Assembly: GCA_900544705.1 (NCBI GenBank)
Contig: UQWH01000006.1
Span: 1-57,629, forward strand
From: an uncultured Eubacteriales bacterium
Lineage (GTDB): Bacteria; Bacillota; Clostridia; Oscillospirales; Oscillospiraceae
Length of the DNA: 57,629 nucleotides
Direction of reading: 5' to 3'
Shown: positions 8,138 to 17,192 of the stretch, in pieces
Numbering within the stretch: position 1 is the first letter of the stretch
How the letters are laid out: every line of letters begins with the position of its first letter
Position numbers and translations under genes: made by a program
The notes under the pieces: model-generated
Told to the model about the DNA's origin: nothing
The model's input: only the letters and a program-made list of their open reading frames with translations
Database searches by the model: none

Positions 8138-9646
8138 ATGGGATTTCTCTACAAGCAGCGGTATGCGGACAGCAGGCAGGTTCCGCCGGAATCTATTCCC
8201 GGTCTGAACGTCCGGCATCTGCAATACATTGCCACCCGTCCCGGCGCCGTCTACAATCCCGGCTGCGGCTTCTCGCTCTGGGGGGCGATTGAGCCGAGGA
8301 CGCGGGCGGCGAATTTGAACGATCTTGAAGCCGCAAAGGCACTTCTTCGGCAGGAATCTGAACGCGGCCGCACAATCTTCCGTGCAATCATTTCTCTGGG
8401 GGAGCCGGAAGCCGGGGAGCTTGGGTTTTATGAGCGCTCCAAATGGGCGCCGCTTGTTACCGAAAACATCCGCGAGATTGCGCGGCAGATGCAGATTCCG
8501 TCTGCTGATCTTCGCTGGATGGCCGCAATGCACCGTGTGGACGGACATCCGCACGTTCACCTATTGTTCTGGGATGCAGGGATTGAGCCGCGGCAGGACT
8601 TCATTTCAGGTCAGCGCTTTCAGCAGTCCGCCGAACGCATCCGCGCCGGATTAAACCGCAGCATTTACGGGGATGAAATCCGTAACGCACTGGAAGAAGG
8701 GAAAGCTGGCCTGAAGGATGCGCGGCTGGAACTGCGAGCACTGTTTTTGGAGAATAATCCGCAGGCATCCTTTTCCACCGTATCCGCTATAAAGGATTCC
8801 CAATTTCCTGTGCTGGCCGAAGATCTTCAGCAGCTTCTAAAGGCACTGCCCTCCAGCGGAAGTCTGAAATACCAGTACCTTCCGCCGGAGTATAAAGCGA
8901 AAGTAGACGCCTTTGCGCAAAAGCTCCTTGAATTCCCCTGTATGTCTGCAAAAGCAAAGCGTTATCTGGATTCCGTGCAGCAGGTATGTGAACTATACGG
9001 AAACGGTGCCGATTCAAAGCAGGCAGCGTTGGAAAAGGCGGAAAGCAAGCTGCAAAAGGATTTTGGAAATGAAATCATGCAGATTCTTCGGGTAATGATG
9101 CAGGAGCTTCGGCAGGAGGCTCCAACCTCTTACTCCGAATTTAACAACTGGCTTGCTCAGCAATTGCAGCTTGCAAACGATCTTGCCTATGGCCAATTAC
9201 TCTCTTCTCTCCCGGCTGAACGCATCCCATGGCAGGCGCTGAACTGTCGTGAAGATTTCCGCAGTTACCGTACAGAGCTCCATGCACGTCTGTTGGAGGA
9301 TGCCCGCTTTCGGGCACAGCTTTCCGCTTTTGCAATGGGGCAGCTTGAAAAAGCTGCCGACCACTTGGAAGCCGCCGCTGCTTACCGGGCATCTGTTGCC
9401 TTTGTCATGAGGGAAGCTGACCGGCAGCTCATAATGCATATCTACGAGGATAAGAGCTGGAATTGGGAGGCGGCTCAGACACATTGTTTACACCTGATGC
9501 AGCGACTGATCGCGTTGCTGGCACAATCTACCTCTCAGCAGCGTGCAAAAGGCGAACTGCACATCAAAAGAGATCTTTCCAAGGAAGCCCGCAAGGATCA
9601 AAAGCAAAGGCGCAGCCTTGCGGACACTCCGGAATTCGAATTATAA
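8138..9646 (+). CDS. Relaxase, MobP-type (MobP3-like)
   Basis: 502 aa. A histidine triad in HRVDGHPHVHLLFWD (H137, H139, H141, plus H132) marks the metal site of a MobP/MobL-family relaxase. Tyrosines at positions 5 and 9 are candidate nucleophiles. The enzyme nicks one strand at oriT and stays bound to its 5' end during transfer. The C-terminal two thirds are helical and probably bind the coupling protein or DNA. It lies between mobC-like and the VirD4-like gene, the usual order in Tn1549-like elements. Confidence 0.85.
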   Translation: MGFLYKQRYADSRQVPPESIPGLNVRHLQYIATRPGAVYNPGCGFSLWGAIEPRTRAANLNDLEAAKALLRQESERGRTIFRAIISLGEPEAGELGFYERSKWAPLVTENIREIARQMQIPSADLRWMAAMHRVDGHPHVHLLFWDAGIEPRQDFISGQRFQQSAERIRAGLNRSIYGDEIRNALEEGKAGLKDARLELRALFLENNPQASFSTVSAIKDSQFPVLAEDLQQLLKALPSSGSLKYQYLPPEYKAKVDAFAQKLLEFPCMSAKAKRYLDSVQQVCELYGNGADSKQAALEKAESKLQKDFGNEIMQILRVMMQELRQEAPTSYSEFNNWLAQQLQLANDLAYGQLLSSLPAERIPWQALNCREDFRSYRTELHARLLEDARFRAQLSAFAMGQLEKAADHLEAAAAYRASVAFVMREADRQLIMHIYEDKSWNWEAAQTHCLHLMQRLIALLAQSTSQQRAKGELHIKRDLSKEARKDQKQRRSLADTPEFEL

Positions 9647-9657
9647 AGGAGGATTTC

Positions 9658-11496
9658 GTGAAAAAGAAAATCATTACAACCGTGCTGCTGCTTCCATTTT
9701 TTACGGCGGTATCGCTTCTTGCGGCTTACAATCTTCACATTCTTCTTTCCGGTGGGGCAGCATTTTCATGGCGGCCATCCGCTCTGTTTGATGCAGTTGT
9801 CCAGATTCCTTCGGTACGGCTTTTCTTCGCTCTCTTCGTTCTGCTTTCTCTGGTATTTCTGATATTCTGCCTGTTCAGCGGTAGTGAGGCCTACCATACG
9901 GGAAGCTGCCGAATCATCCCGGAGGTCAGTATTCCGGAAGCGGCAGGGCACGGTGAATACGGAACGGCGCATTTTGCATCGAAGCGTCAGATTCGAAACG
10001 TCTGTACCTTGCGCAAGCTCGATCCTAAAGAAGAACCGAAAGGCGAGGAAAAAAGCGTGCCCGGCGGTGTTCTTCTTGGCTGGCAGGGCCGCCACAAGTG
10101 CCTTTTGAACACCGATGATACCCATACACTGATCATTGGAGCAACACGCTGCGGCAAAACACGCTGCAACGTACTTCCCAGCATCATCCTTCAGGCATTT
10201 TCCGGAGAGAGTATCATTGCGGTTGATCCGAAGGGAGAGCTTTACGGCTATACTTCTGAGCTACTGCATCGGCTTGGTTACGAAGTGATTTGTATTGACT
10301 TCAAGAATCCGGCGAGAAGCAACCGCTACAACTTCCTTCAGCCGGTTTTGGACGCTGTCCTCCTCGGCAATGTGCCATTGGCTGTACAACGTGCAAGAGA
10401 TATTGCCTCTATGCTCGTGCCGGATGGGGCCTTTCAGCACACAGATCCTATCTGGCTGGATGGCCAGCGTTCGGCACTTACAGCTTCAATTCTTGCAGTC
10501 TGTCTGGAGTGTCAGGATCCGTTGCACCAAAACCTTTCCAATGCCCGCGCTTTTCTTGCAAATATGTGCGCGCCGCGCGGGAGCAAGAGTCAGCTGCCTC
10601 TAGAGCTGTATCTGAAAAGTCTGCCGCCGGACAGTCCTCTGATGGCCGCTATGGCCATCGCGCAAATTGCACCATCCAAAATGCGCGGCAGCTTTTACAC
10701 CTCCGCTTTGACGACACTGGAACTTTTTTCCGACCCATACATACAAAGCATGAGTTCAATCACGGATTTTGACTATGCCATGACCGGCAATCGAAAACGC
10801 GCGATCTTCCTGATTCTGCCGGACGAACGGGGCACCTACTATCCGCTGGCCTCCCTGTTTGTCTATGAGCAGTATCAGGCGCTCGTCGCTGCGGCGGATG
10901 CCAGAGGCGGACGGCTGCCGCGCCGTGTCAACTTCGTCTGCGACGAATTCGGTAACTTTGTAAAGATTCCTGATTTTGACAAGTTCGTCACTGTTGGGGG
11001 CGGACGCGGGATGCGCTTTCACCTCTATGTGCAGGACACCGGCCAGCTCTATGAAAAATATGGTGACAAGCCCGGCCACACGATCTCCTCAAACTGTGAA
11101 ACTTGGATCTATCTGCAAACGGATAATACAGATACCCTCGAAGAGCTTTCCAAGCGTCTTGGCAGCTATACCATCCGCACGCCGAACCAGTCCAGCACAT
11201 CTACCGGCAGCACTTCCGGAGGATATGGTCTGACCGGACGGCGGCTCTTAATGCCGGAAGAGATCAGTAAAATCGGACGTCCGTATCAGCTCGTATTCCT
11301 GCGCAATGGGCGCAGCTTTATTGCCCGTGCGCCGGATATCGCCCAAACACCATTCAACGCCATGCTTGGCATGGGCGACAAGGCTCACAACATTTCACTT
11401 TTAGAGCAGCGCCTTAATTCCCGTCCGGAGCAGAGGCTCCTTAAATCCTATTGGAACGTCTGGCTTCCATACATTCAGCTGGCAGAGAAAACCTAA
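9658..11496 (+). CDS. virD4: VirD4/TraG-type coupling protein
   Basis: 612 aa starting at GTG 9658, which follows AAAGGAGG closely; a longer frame upstream overlaps the relaxase and has no ribosome site. Two membrane helices lie at about 5-27 and 52-74. Walker A GATRCGKT is at 161-168, and VNFVCDEFGNFVKIPDF supplies Walker B. VYEQYQALVAAADARGG and the QDTGQLYEKYG motif are typical of TraG/VirD4 ATPases. The protein brings the relaxase-DNA complex to the mating channel at the membrane. Confidence 0.93.
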   Translation: MKKKIITTVLLLPFFTAVSLLAAYNLHILLSGGAAFSWRPSALFDAVVQIPSVRLFFALFVLLSLVFLIFCLFSGSEAYHTGSCRIIPEVSIPEAAGHGEYGTAHFASKRQIRNVCTLRKLDPKEEPKGEEKSVPGGVLLGWQGRHKCLLNTDDTHTLIIGATRCGKTRCNVLPSIILQAFSGESIIAVDPKGELYGYTSELLHRLGYEVICIDFKNPARSNRYNFLQPVLDAVLLGNVPLAVQRARDIASMLVPDGAFQHTDPIWLDGQRSALTASILAVCLECQDPLHQNLSNARAFLANMCAPRGSKSQLPLELYLKSLPPDSPLMAAMAIAQIAPSKMRGSFYTSALTTLELFSDPYIQSMSSITDFDYAMTGNRKRAIFLILPDERGTYYPLASLFVYEQYQALVAAADARGGRLPRRVNFVCDEFGNFVKIPDFDKFVTVGGGRGMRFHLYVQDTGQLYEKYGDKPGHTISSNCETWIYLQTDNTDTLEELSKRLGSYTIRTPNQSSTSTGSTSGGYGLTGRRLLMPEEISKIGRPYQLVFLRNGRSFIARAPDIAQTPFNAMLGMGDKAHNISLLEQRLNSRPEQRLLKSYWNVWLPYIQLAEKT

Positions 11497-11520
11497 TCAC
11501 ATTATCTAAGGAGGAACACC

Positions 11521-11868
11521 ATGAAACTTATCAAAAAAGCACGCGGTGCGTTGGCTGCCGCAACCACCCTGATCATCGGGAAATTGGCCGCCGTTTCCGC
11601 TTTCGCAGAGGAAGGCGAAGGCGGCCTGTTGGATTCCAAGCTCGTCACCGGGACGCAGAAGCTGCTGGAGGATCTTACCTCGTGGCTGATCGGTCTCTGC
11701 CTCACGGTAGGCATTGCGGCTGTCGTTTACTGCCTTATCCGCCGCAGCACCGCAAACGAGGCAGATGCGCTGTCGTGGAAAAAACGTGCAATTACTGCCG
11801 GTATCTGCGGTGTCGCAGGCGCTCTGGTCGGCGGAATCCTGAAAGCAGTTTCCCATTACTATCTCTGA
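11521..11868 (+). CDS. VirB2/TrbC-like pilin subunit, copy 1
   Basis: 115 aa. A basic N-terminus and hydrophobic stretch with an SAFAEE site look like a signal peptide cleaved near residue 30. Two hydrophobic segments follow (WLIGLCLTVGIAAVVYCLI and AITAGICGVAGALVGGILKA), the layout of VirB2/TrbC pilins. Its second half resembles the 70-aa protein at 13060 (VYCLI, a basic turn, G-x-I/L-K-x-x-S). It sits between the coupling protein and the VirB6-like gene. Confidence 0.75.
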   Translation: MKLIKKARGALAAATTLIIGKLAAVSAFAEEGEGGLLDSKLVTGTQKLLEDLTSWLIGLCLTVGIAAVVYCLIRRSTANEADALSWKKRAITAGICGVAGALVGGILKAVSHYYL

Positions 11869-11878
11869 GGCCAGCACC

Positions 11879-13051
11879 ATGTATAATGCGCTGCGAGATC
11901 TTCTGATCCGTCTGATTGCGGAGATGATCGCATGGGTCACAGATACCACCTCGTGGCTCGTGGAAACGTCGCTCAGCGTAGAAAATGCCAGATGGATTTC
12001 TGACAATCCGCTCACGCTGGAGCTGATCTCCGACATCTATATGTACATTTACGGTGCGGTGGTAACGCTTGTTGCCCTGAAATTCCTCTGGAAGGGCTTT
12101 CAGGTCTATATTCTCTGGCGGGACGGCGATTCCGATGTTTCCCCGCACCATATGCTGCTTGGCGTCTGCCTTGCGCTTATTGTATCTCTCGCATTTCCTA
12201 CCGTTTACAATGTCGGCGTGTCAGCGACCGCCGACATTGGCAACGGTATCGTGCAGACCATTGACACCCACTGGCCGGGCAAGGCCGAGGTCATTCAGAT
12301 GCTGGACAGCGACAGCTACCTCATCAAAGCACAGCAGATGTGGGACGACGTGCTCTACCGCTTTGATGTCAACGGCAACGGCACTATCACGCCGCGCGAG
12401 ATTCAGGCAACCTGTGACTATCTGCGCTCCGCAGAGCACCTTGAGGAGAGCAAAAGCTGGCTGGCCAAATACGACTACTGGATGGCCTACACCAATATGG
12501 AGATAGGTAATGTCTACGACTACATTTTTAACCCCGCCTCGCTCCTGCAGCTGCTCTTGCCGGAAGAAGGCATTACCGTGAAAGGTCTTGCACAGGGAAT
12601 GCAGACACGCGATATCGCAAACCTGTCGGATGCGCTGGGAACGATCAATCTGTGGGGCGTTCTTCTGCTGGCAGTGTACTTTATCGCCTATATCGCCCTT
12701 TTTGCGCGGCTGATCGGCCGCAGCTTTGAAATGCTTCTGCTGCGCTGGGGACTTCCGATTGCCGCAGTTGGCTTGATCAACTCAGACGGCGGAATTTTCC
12801 CCTCCTACATCCAGCTCATTTTCAAGCAATTTGCAACCTCCGTGCTTCAGGTGATCGCCATGTATCTCAGCTTCTATATTGCCATGGATTTTTCCGTATC
12901 TCATGTGATCATGGGGCTTGCCATCATTGGCGTTGCCTTCCGCGGCCCGGCGCTCCTTGCGCAGATCCTTACGCCGCAGAAGCAGGGAGCAGGCGTTGGT
13001 CCGAAGCTGCACACGGCTCTGATGCTGCGGCAGCTCATCGGGCGCAGATAG
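11879..13051 (+). CDS. VirB6/TrbL-like channel protein with an EF-hand-like loop
   Basis: 390 aa with several hydrophobic segments (about 56-72, 92-110, 255-275, 285-300, 320-345) and a hydrophilic central domain at about 120-240. This is the pattern of VirB6/TrbL inner-membrane channel proteins in Gram-positive conjugation systems. Residues 163-174 read DVNGNGTITPRE, a canonical 12-residue EF-hand loop (D1, N3, N5, G6, I8, E12), at bases 12365-12400. A calcium role is inferred only. GAGG lies 9 nt before the ATG. Confidence 0.8.
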   Translation: MYNALRDLLIRLIAEMIAWVTDTTSWLVETSLSVENARWISDNPLTLELISDIYMYIYGAVVTLVALKFLWKGFQVYILWRDGDSDVSPHHMLLGVCLALIVSLAFPTVYNVGVSATADIGNGIVQTIDTHWPGKAEVIQMLDSDSYLIKAQQMWDDVLYRFDVNGNGTITPREIQATCDYLRSAEHLEESKSWLAKYDYWMAYTNMEIGNVYDYIFNPASLLQLLLPEEGITVKGLAQGMQTRDIANLSDALGTINLWGVLLLAVYFIAYIALFARLIGRSFEMLLLRWGLPIAAVGLINSDGGIFPSYIQLIFKQFATSVLQVIAMYLSFYIAMDFSVSHVIMGLAIIGVAFRGPALLAQILTPQKQGAGVGPKLHTALMLRQLIGRR

Positions 13052-13059
13052 GAGGGCAT

Positions 13060-13272
13060 ATGCAACAGGTATCTCAATTGATCACCGTACTGCTCATCCT
13101 GCTTCCGCTGGCCGCTGCGGCTCGTATTGTCTACTGCCTGATCGCCATGAGCACCGATCATTCTGACGATGGCAGCTACAAGCGCAGGATCAGGAACATT
13201 CTGATTTTCCTGATCCTGGCGGAAAGCATTATGGGACTTATAAAGGTTATCAGCGGCTATTTTTCGGTTTAA
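13060..13272 (+). CDS. VirB2-like small membrane protein, copy 2
   Basis: 70 aa with two membrane segments (LITVLLILLPLAAAARIVYC and ILIFLILAESIMGLIKVISG) joined by a charged loop. It aligns by eye with the C-terminal half of the VirB2-like protein at 11521: VYCLI, a stretch with S-T and D/E residues, K-R/K-R, then G-x-x-K-x-x-S. It lacks a signal peptide. A GGAGGG ribosome site precedes the ATG. It is probably part of the channel or pilus; the exact role is not visible. Confidence 0.7.
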   Translation: MQQVSQLITVLLILLPLAAAARIVYCLIAMSTDHSDDGSYKRRIRNILIFLILAESIMGLIKVISGYFSV

Positions 13273-13283
13273 GGAGGGACAAC

Positions 13284-13634
13284 ATGGAAGAACATAAGGT
13301 AACAGATAACCGGCTCTACATTCCGGAGAATGTGCCCCTGCGCTGGGAGCTGCTCCGGGGATTTGGCTTCCGGGAGCTGATGCAATCCGCAGTCATTGTG
13401 GCTGCCGGAGCCGTGGGAGCGCTTCTCTATTATAAATTCAGCAGCTCGCCTATGCGCGTTATTACTGCGCTTGTCATTGTTCTCGCCGCAGGAGTCATCG
13501 CTGTCGGCCTATTTTCCCAGCAGGCGAACCACCTGTCGATTTACACCTATGCAAAATATGCCTATCAGTTTGGCCGTTCGCAAAAGCGCTATGACGACAT
13601 AAAAACAGAGGAGGTCGTTTATGAAAAAACATAA
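13284..13634 (+). CDS. PrgI/VirB3-like membrane protein
   Basis: 116 aa. The N-terminus YIPENVPLRWELLRGFGFRE and two adjacent membrane helices (about 37-55 and 60-77) match the PrgI family, the VirB3 counterpart that works with VirB4 in Gram-positive type IV secretion. It overlaps virB4 by 14 nt, the standard pairing. AAGGAGGG lies 6 nt upstream of the ATG. Confidence 0.85.
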   Translation: MEEHKVTDNRLYIPENVPLRWELLRGFGFRELMQSAVIVAAGAVGALLYYKFSSSPMRVITALVIVLAAGVIAVGLFSQQANHLSIYTYAKYAYQFGRSQKRYDDIKTEEVVYEKT

Positions 13635-16017
13635 GACTGCTGCAAACGAAGCGGCGCAGCAGTTTTTGAACATCGAAGGGATTCAAGAGAATCTGATCCA
13701 CACGAAGGATCATTGGCTGATTGGATTTCTCTCCGTCCGCGGGCCGGACAACAAGCTGCTTGACGGCGCAGATCGGGAAGCCGCTATGCGCAATCTCTCT
13801 ACGGTACTGCGCGAGGATTCTTCCTTGCAGCCCTGGCAGTTACTTTCTATTCCCCGCGTCGTAGACATGGTAAGCATCGTTGAGAAGCTGGAAGCGCTTG
13901 CAGAGGACTGCTGGCAGGAAACGACGCTGCTGCTTCTGCGCGGGGAGATCGAAGCGCTGCGGAAGCTGATGCAGGACGGTGCAAAGGAGCCTTTGCTGCT
14001 TCTTAAAATATGGGAGCACGCGGTTCCCGGCGCAGATCAGCGGATCAACCGTCGGCTGGAAATGTTGGAGCACCGCTTGCCTGACTGCGGCATTAAAGCG
14101 CACCGGCTGGAAAACGGTGAGATCAAGTGGCTTTGTAAGCTCTATGCTGCGCTCGATCTCTTTACTTCAAGGAGCGAAGAAAACACCGACATTCCGCTTC
14201 TGATCGGGAAAAAACGCCGTATTACCACAAATGTCCCGGAAAACGAAGCTGCGCAGTTGCTGAACGCGATCACCCCTGTCGGCGGCTACACATTTAACAG
14301 CAACACGCTGCAAATCGGCAATGTGATCGGGCGCTGCTACGGTGTTGTCAAATATCCGCCGCAGGTTTCCTACGGCTGGCTTGTACAGCTCATGAGCTGC
14401 CTCGATGCAGTGACCTGTCTGACCTACTATCCCGGCTCCGGTGAGCTGGGCGACGCCCTATCCCGTGCAATCCACCGGTCTGCGACCAACATGGCCGCCA
14501 GCAACGATGCGCGAACGCAAAAGCAGTATATGCGCCAGATGGAGGGCGCCGACCGCCTGATCGACGAAATGGACGCAGGAGGTCTTGCCATAGGCCATAT
14601 GAGCCTTGTCGTCATGCCGTTTACGGACTGCGAGAGTGAATTCCGGAAGGTTTGCGAACGGGTCGTAGGACGCTACAGTGCCGGACAGCTGCGTCTGAAG
14701 AGCTTGGGGAATCTCCAGAAGGACGCTTTCTGCCATCTATCCCCCTTTTACGTAAATCAGCCCCGCATTGATCAGATGCTCAAGCAGATTCTGCCGCTCG
14801 ATACTGTGACCGGCGGCGAACCGATGACCTCAACGCTCCTGCGTGACGACGGCGGAATCTACTTTGCAAAAACACCCTCCGGTGCGCCAATCTGCGTTAA
14901 TATGCGCTACCGCGGCCGGAACCGCACCAACGGGAATCTGGTAGCCCTCGGAACGTCCGGCTCCGGCAAATCCACAGCGCTGAAGCACCTGATAGAATCC
15001 ATGTATATGCTCGGCACAAAGATCATCATCATAGACCCGGAGCGAGAGTACCGCGACCTCTGCCAGAACCGCGGCGGCACATGGTTGGACGCGGGCGGCG
15101 GTATCGCAAAATCCAACCCTCTGGAGATTCGCTCCGCACCGGATGACGATGATGACGACGTACCGGCGCTATACCGTTCCTGCGCGAACGCCCGTGCCAT
15201 GCACATCAAGACCCTGCTTGTGCGGCTGCGGCTGCAATTTCCATCGCTGACGGATGCGCAGCTCTCTCTGTTGGACAAGAGCCTGATTCGGCTGTATGAC
15301 TCCTTCGATATTGATGAAGCCGTCAATCCGCTTGAGATTCCGTCGGTCAATTATCCGATCATGGAAAACTGGGTGGATCTCCTGCAAATGATGGTGAGCG
15401 AAAATGCTGCATATCAGCAGCTATACACGCTGCTGTGGCCGCTGGCCTATGGTTCCGACAGGTTCCTCTGGAACGGCCACACCAACATCGACATGAACGC
15501 GCAGCTTGTCTGTCTGGACACCCACAGACTACAGCCTCTATCCCAACAGACACAGTCCTCCATCTATTTTCAACTGCTATCCCTCTGCTGGGATGTTGCC
15601 TCGCGGAACCGGGACGAGCCGGTCATTATCCTTGCGGATGAAGCGCATATGCTTTTTGACCCGCGCTTGCCGGAGGTCGGTCTTTTTGTGCGGAACATCA
15701 TAAAGCGCGTCAGAAAGTATGAGTCGGCACTCTGGCTGGCAACGCAGAGCGTTGCAGATATGCTCGATCCGCAGATCCGGCTGTCCGGACAGGCAATCAT
15801 TGACAACACCGCCTACCGTTTGCTCTTCCATTGTGACGCCAAAAATCTGGAAGATACCGTGGACTTGTTCCGGCTCACTGCCCCGGAGGCAAAGCTGCTG
15901 GGAGGCTTTGAACAGAAAAACGCGCTCTGCCTGGTCGGCACGCAGCATCACCTCCGTGTGATCTTCGACCTCCCTCAGTACAAGCTCGACCTGATGGGAC
16001 GCGGAGGAGGCAGATAA
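13621..16017 (+). CDS. virB4: VirB4/TraE conjugation ATPase
   Basis: 798 aa. Walker A GTSGSGKS is at 444-451 and Walker B VIILADEAH near 668-676, with the RNIIKRVRKYESALWLATQS segment typical of VirB4. The N-terminal 400 residues are the family-specific domain that contacts the channel. The ATPase powers pilus or channel assembly at the inner membrane. The gene starts inside PrgI and its stop shares one base with the start of the wall hydrolase (TAATG). Confidence 0.95.
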   Translation: MKKHKTAANEAAQQFLNIEGIQENLIHTKDHWLIGFLSVRGPDNKLLDGADREAAMRNLSTVLREDSSLQPWQLLSIPRVVDMVSIVEKLEALAEDCWQETTLLLLRGEIEALRKLMQDGAKEPLLLLKIWEHAVPGADQRINRRLEMLEHRLPDCGIKAHRLENGEIKWLCKLYAALDLFTSRSEENTDIPLLIGKKRRITTNVPENEAAQLLNAITPVGGYTFNSNTLQIGNVIGRCYGVVKYPPQVSYGWLVQLMSCLDAVTCLTYYPGSGELGDALSRAIHRSATNMAASNDARTQKQYMRQMEGADRLIDEMDAGGLAIGHMSLVVMPFTDCESEFRKVCERVVGRYSAGQLRLKSLGNLQKDAFCHLSPFYVNQPRIDQMLKQILPLDTVTGGEPMTSTLLRDDGGIYFAKTPSGAPICVNMRYRGRNRTNGNLVALGTSGSGKSTALKHLIESMYMLGTKIIIIDPEREYRDLCQNRGGTWLDAGGGIAKSNPLEIRSAPDDDDDDVPALYRSCANARAMHIKTLLVRLRLQFPSLTDAQLSLLDKSLIRLYDSFDIDEAVNPLEIPSVNYPIMENWVDLLQMMVSENAAYQQLYTLLWPLAYGSDRFLWNGHTNIDMNAQLVCLDTHRLQPLSQQTQSSIYFQLLSLCWDVASRNRDEPVIILADEAHMLFDPRLPEVGLFVRNIIKRVRKYESALWLATQSVADMLDPQIRLSGQAIIDNTAYRLLFHCDAKNLEDTVDLFRLTAPEAKLLGGFEQKNALCLVGTQHHLRVIFDLPQYKLDLMGRGGGR

Positions 16018-17192
16018 TGTTTTCTACAGACAAAGCGCCGAAGTGGCTGGCCGTTCCTCTGGCTGCGGCTATCCTGCTTTTGCTGCTGTGCGGGTGGAAT
16101 GTAAGCGGCGGGGAGGCAGACTCCCTCGGCGGAGGTCTGCTCGCCGCTTCCCGCGCCGAGCTTGCTGCGGTTGCTCTGAAAGAGTACGAGCAGAATGGCA
16201 ACATCAAGGGCGGAGGGAAAGTCTACTGGAGCTACTGGAACAAAGGCGTCGAAGCATGGTGCGTTGATTTCGTCTACTACTGCGGCGATCAGATCGGCCT
16301 TGTCGGGCAGGACAAGCCCCTCGGCCCTTACACCGCCGCCTGCACGACTGCATGGTCACAGCTCAAGGCGCAGGGCGCTTATCTTTTCCGGGTCGGAGAG
16401 GACACGCCGCGCGCCGGTGACCTGATCTTCTGGTACTCCACTTCCGGAGGGTGTGCTGCGTCGCTGGAGAATTACGCGCATCTTGCGCACGTCGGAATTG
16501 TTGCAGATTACGGGGAGAAAAAGCTGACCACCGTAGAAGGCAACACCGGAGGCTTTGGCTCTGCCAATAATTACGTTGCGATGAAAACCTACACGGACCT
16601 CTACGGTCAATCGTGGCCGGGAGCGGCGATATTTGGATTCGCCCGAATTCAGACCAGTGCCAATGAGCTTGCGGATTGGGTGAAGGCCTTTGAGGGCTTT
16701 TCAAAATACCCGTTCTGGGATTATGCGCAGTACAGCGTTGGTTATGGCACAGCCTGCCCGGCCGACCGGCTGGACGAATACCGGCGCTACGGCATCCCGG
16801 AATCCGATGCGGAAGAGCTGCTGGAGCAGGCGCTGCTGTCGGCCGTCAATGCCGTAGACAGCTACGCTGCATCCGCCCAGCTTACGCTCACGACGGCGCA
16901 GCGCGACGCGCTGGCGTCCCTTACCTACAACATAGGCAGCGATTGGATGACCTCGAGCAGCTACGCCGGATTCCGCAGTGCGATTGCAGCTCCCGTGGAC
17001 GAGCAAACTGTCATACAGGCGTTTGCGAATCTTTCTCACGCCGGAGGCAAGGTGCTGCCCGGCTTGGTTGACCGCCGCATCTGCGAAGCGTGGCTGTATT
17101 TGCATGGTCAGTACATCACGAGCAGTGCAGACACCGGCTATACATACGTCATTTCCGGTGATACCGTCATAGTTGAAAGGAGAACGCCATGA
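16017..17192 (+). CDS. Membrane-anchored wall hydrolase, CHAP + GH24 lysozyme
   Basis: 391 aa. One N-terminal membrane helix (about 10-27) anchors the protein outside. Residues about 50-210 are a CHAP-type amidase/endopeptidase: EAWCVDFVYYC gives catalytic Cys82, and HLAHVGIV the His. Residues about 220-370 look like a phage-type GH24 muramidase: EGFSKYPFWDYAQYSVGYGT places E226 and D235 as in T4 lysozyme, with Ser in place of the usual Thr. Such proteins (VirB1/Orf14-like) open the wall for the mating channel. It overlaps the next gene by 4 nt. Confidence 0.88.
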   Translation: MFSTDKAPKWLAVPLAAAILLLLLCGWNVSGGEADSLGGGLLAASRAELAAVALKEYEQNGNIKGGGKVYWSYWNKGVEAWCVDFVYYCGDQIGLVGQDKPLGPYTAACTTAWSQLKAQGAYLFRVGEDTPRAGDLIFWYSTSGGCAASLENYAHLAHVGIVADYGEKKLTTVEGNTGGFGSANNYVAMKTYTDLYGQSWPGAAIFGFARIQTSANELADWVKAFEGFSKYPFWDYAQYSVGYGTACPADRLDEYRRYGIPESDAEELLEQALLSAVNAVDSYAASAQLTLTTAQRDALASLTYNIGSDWMTSSSYAGFRSAIAAPVDEQTVIQAFANLSHAGGKVLPGLVDRRICEAWLYLHGQYITSSADTGYTYVISGDTVIVERRTP

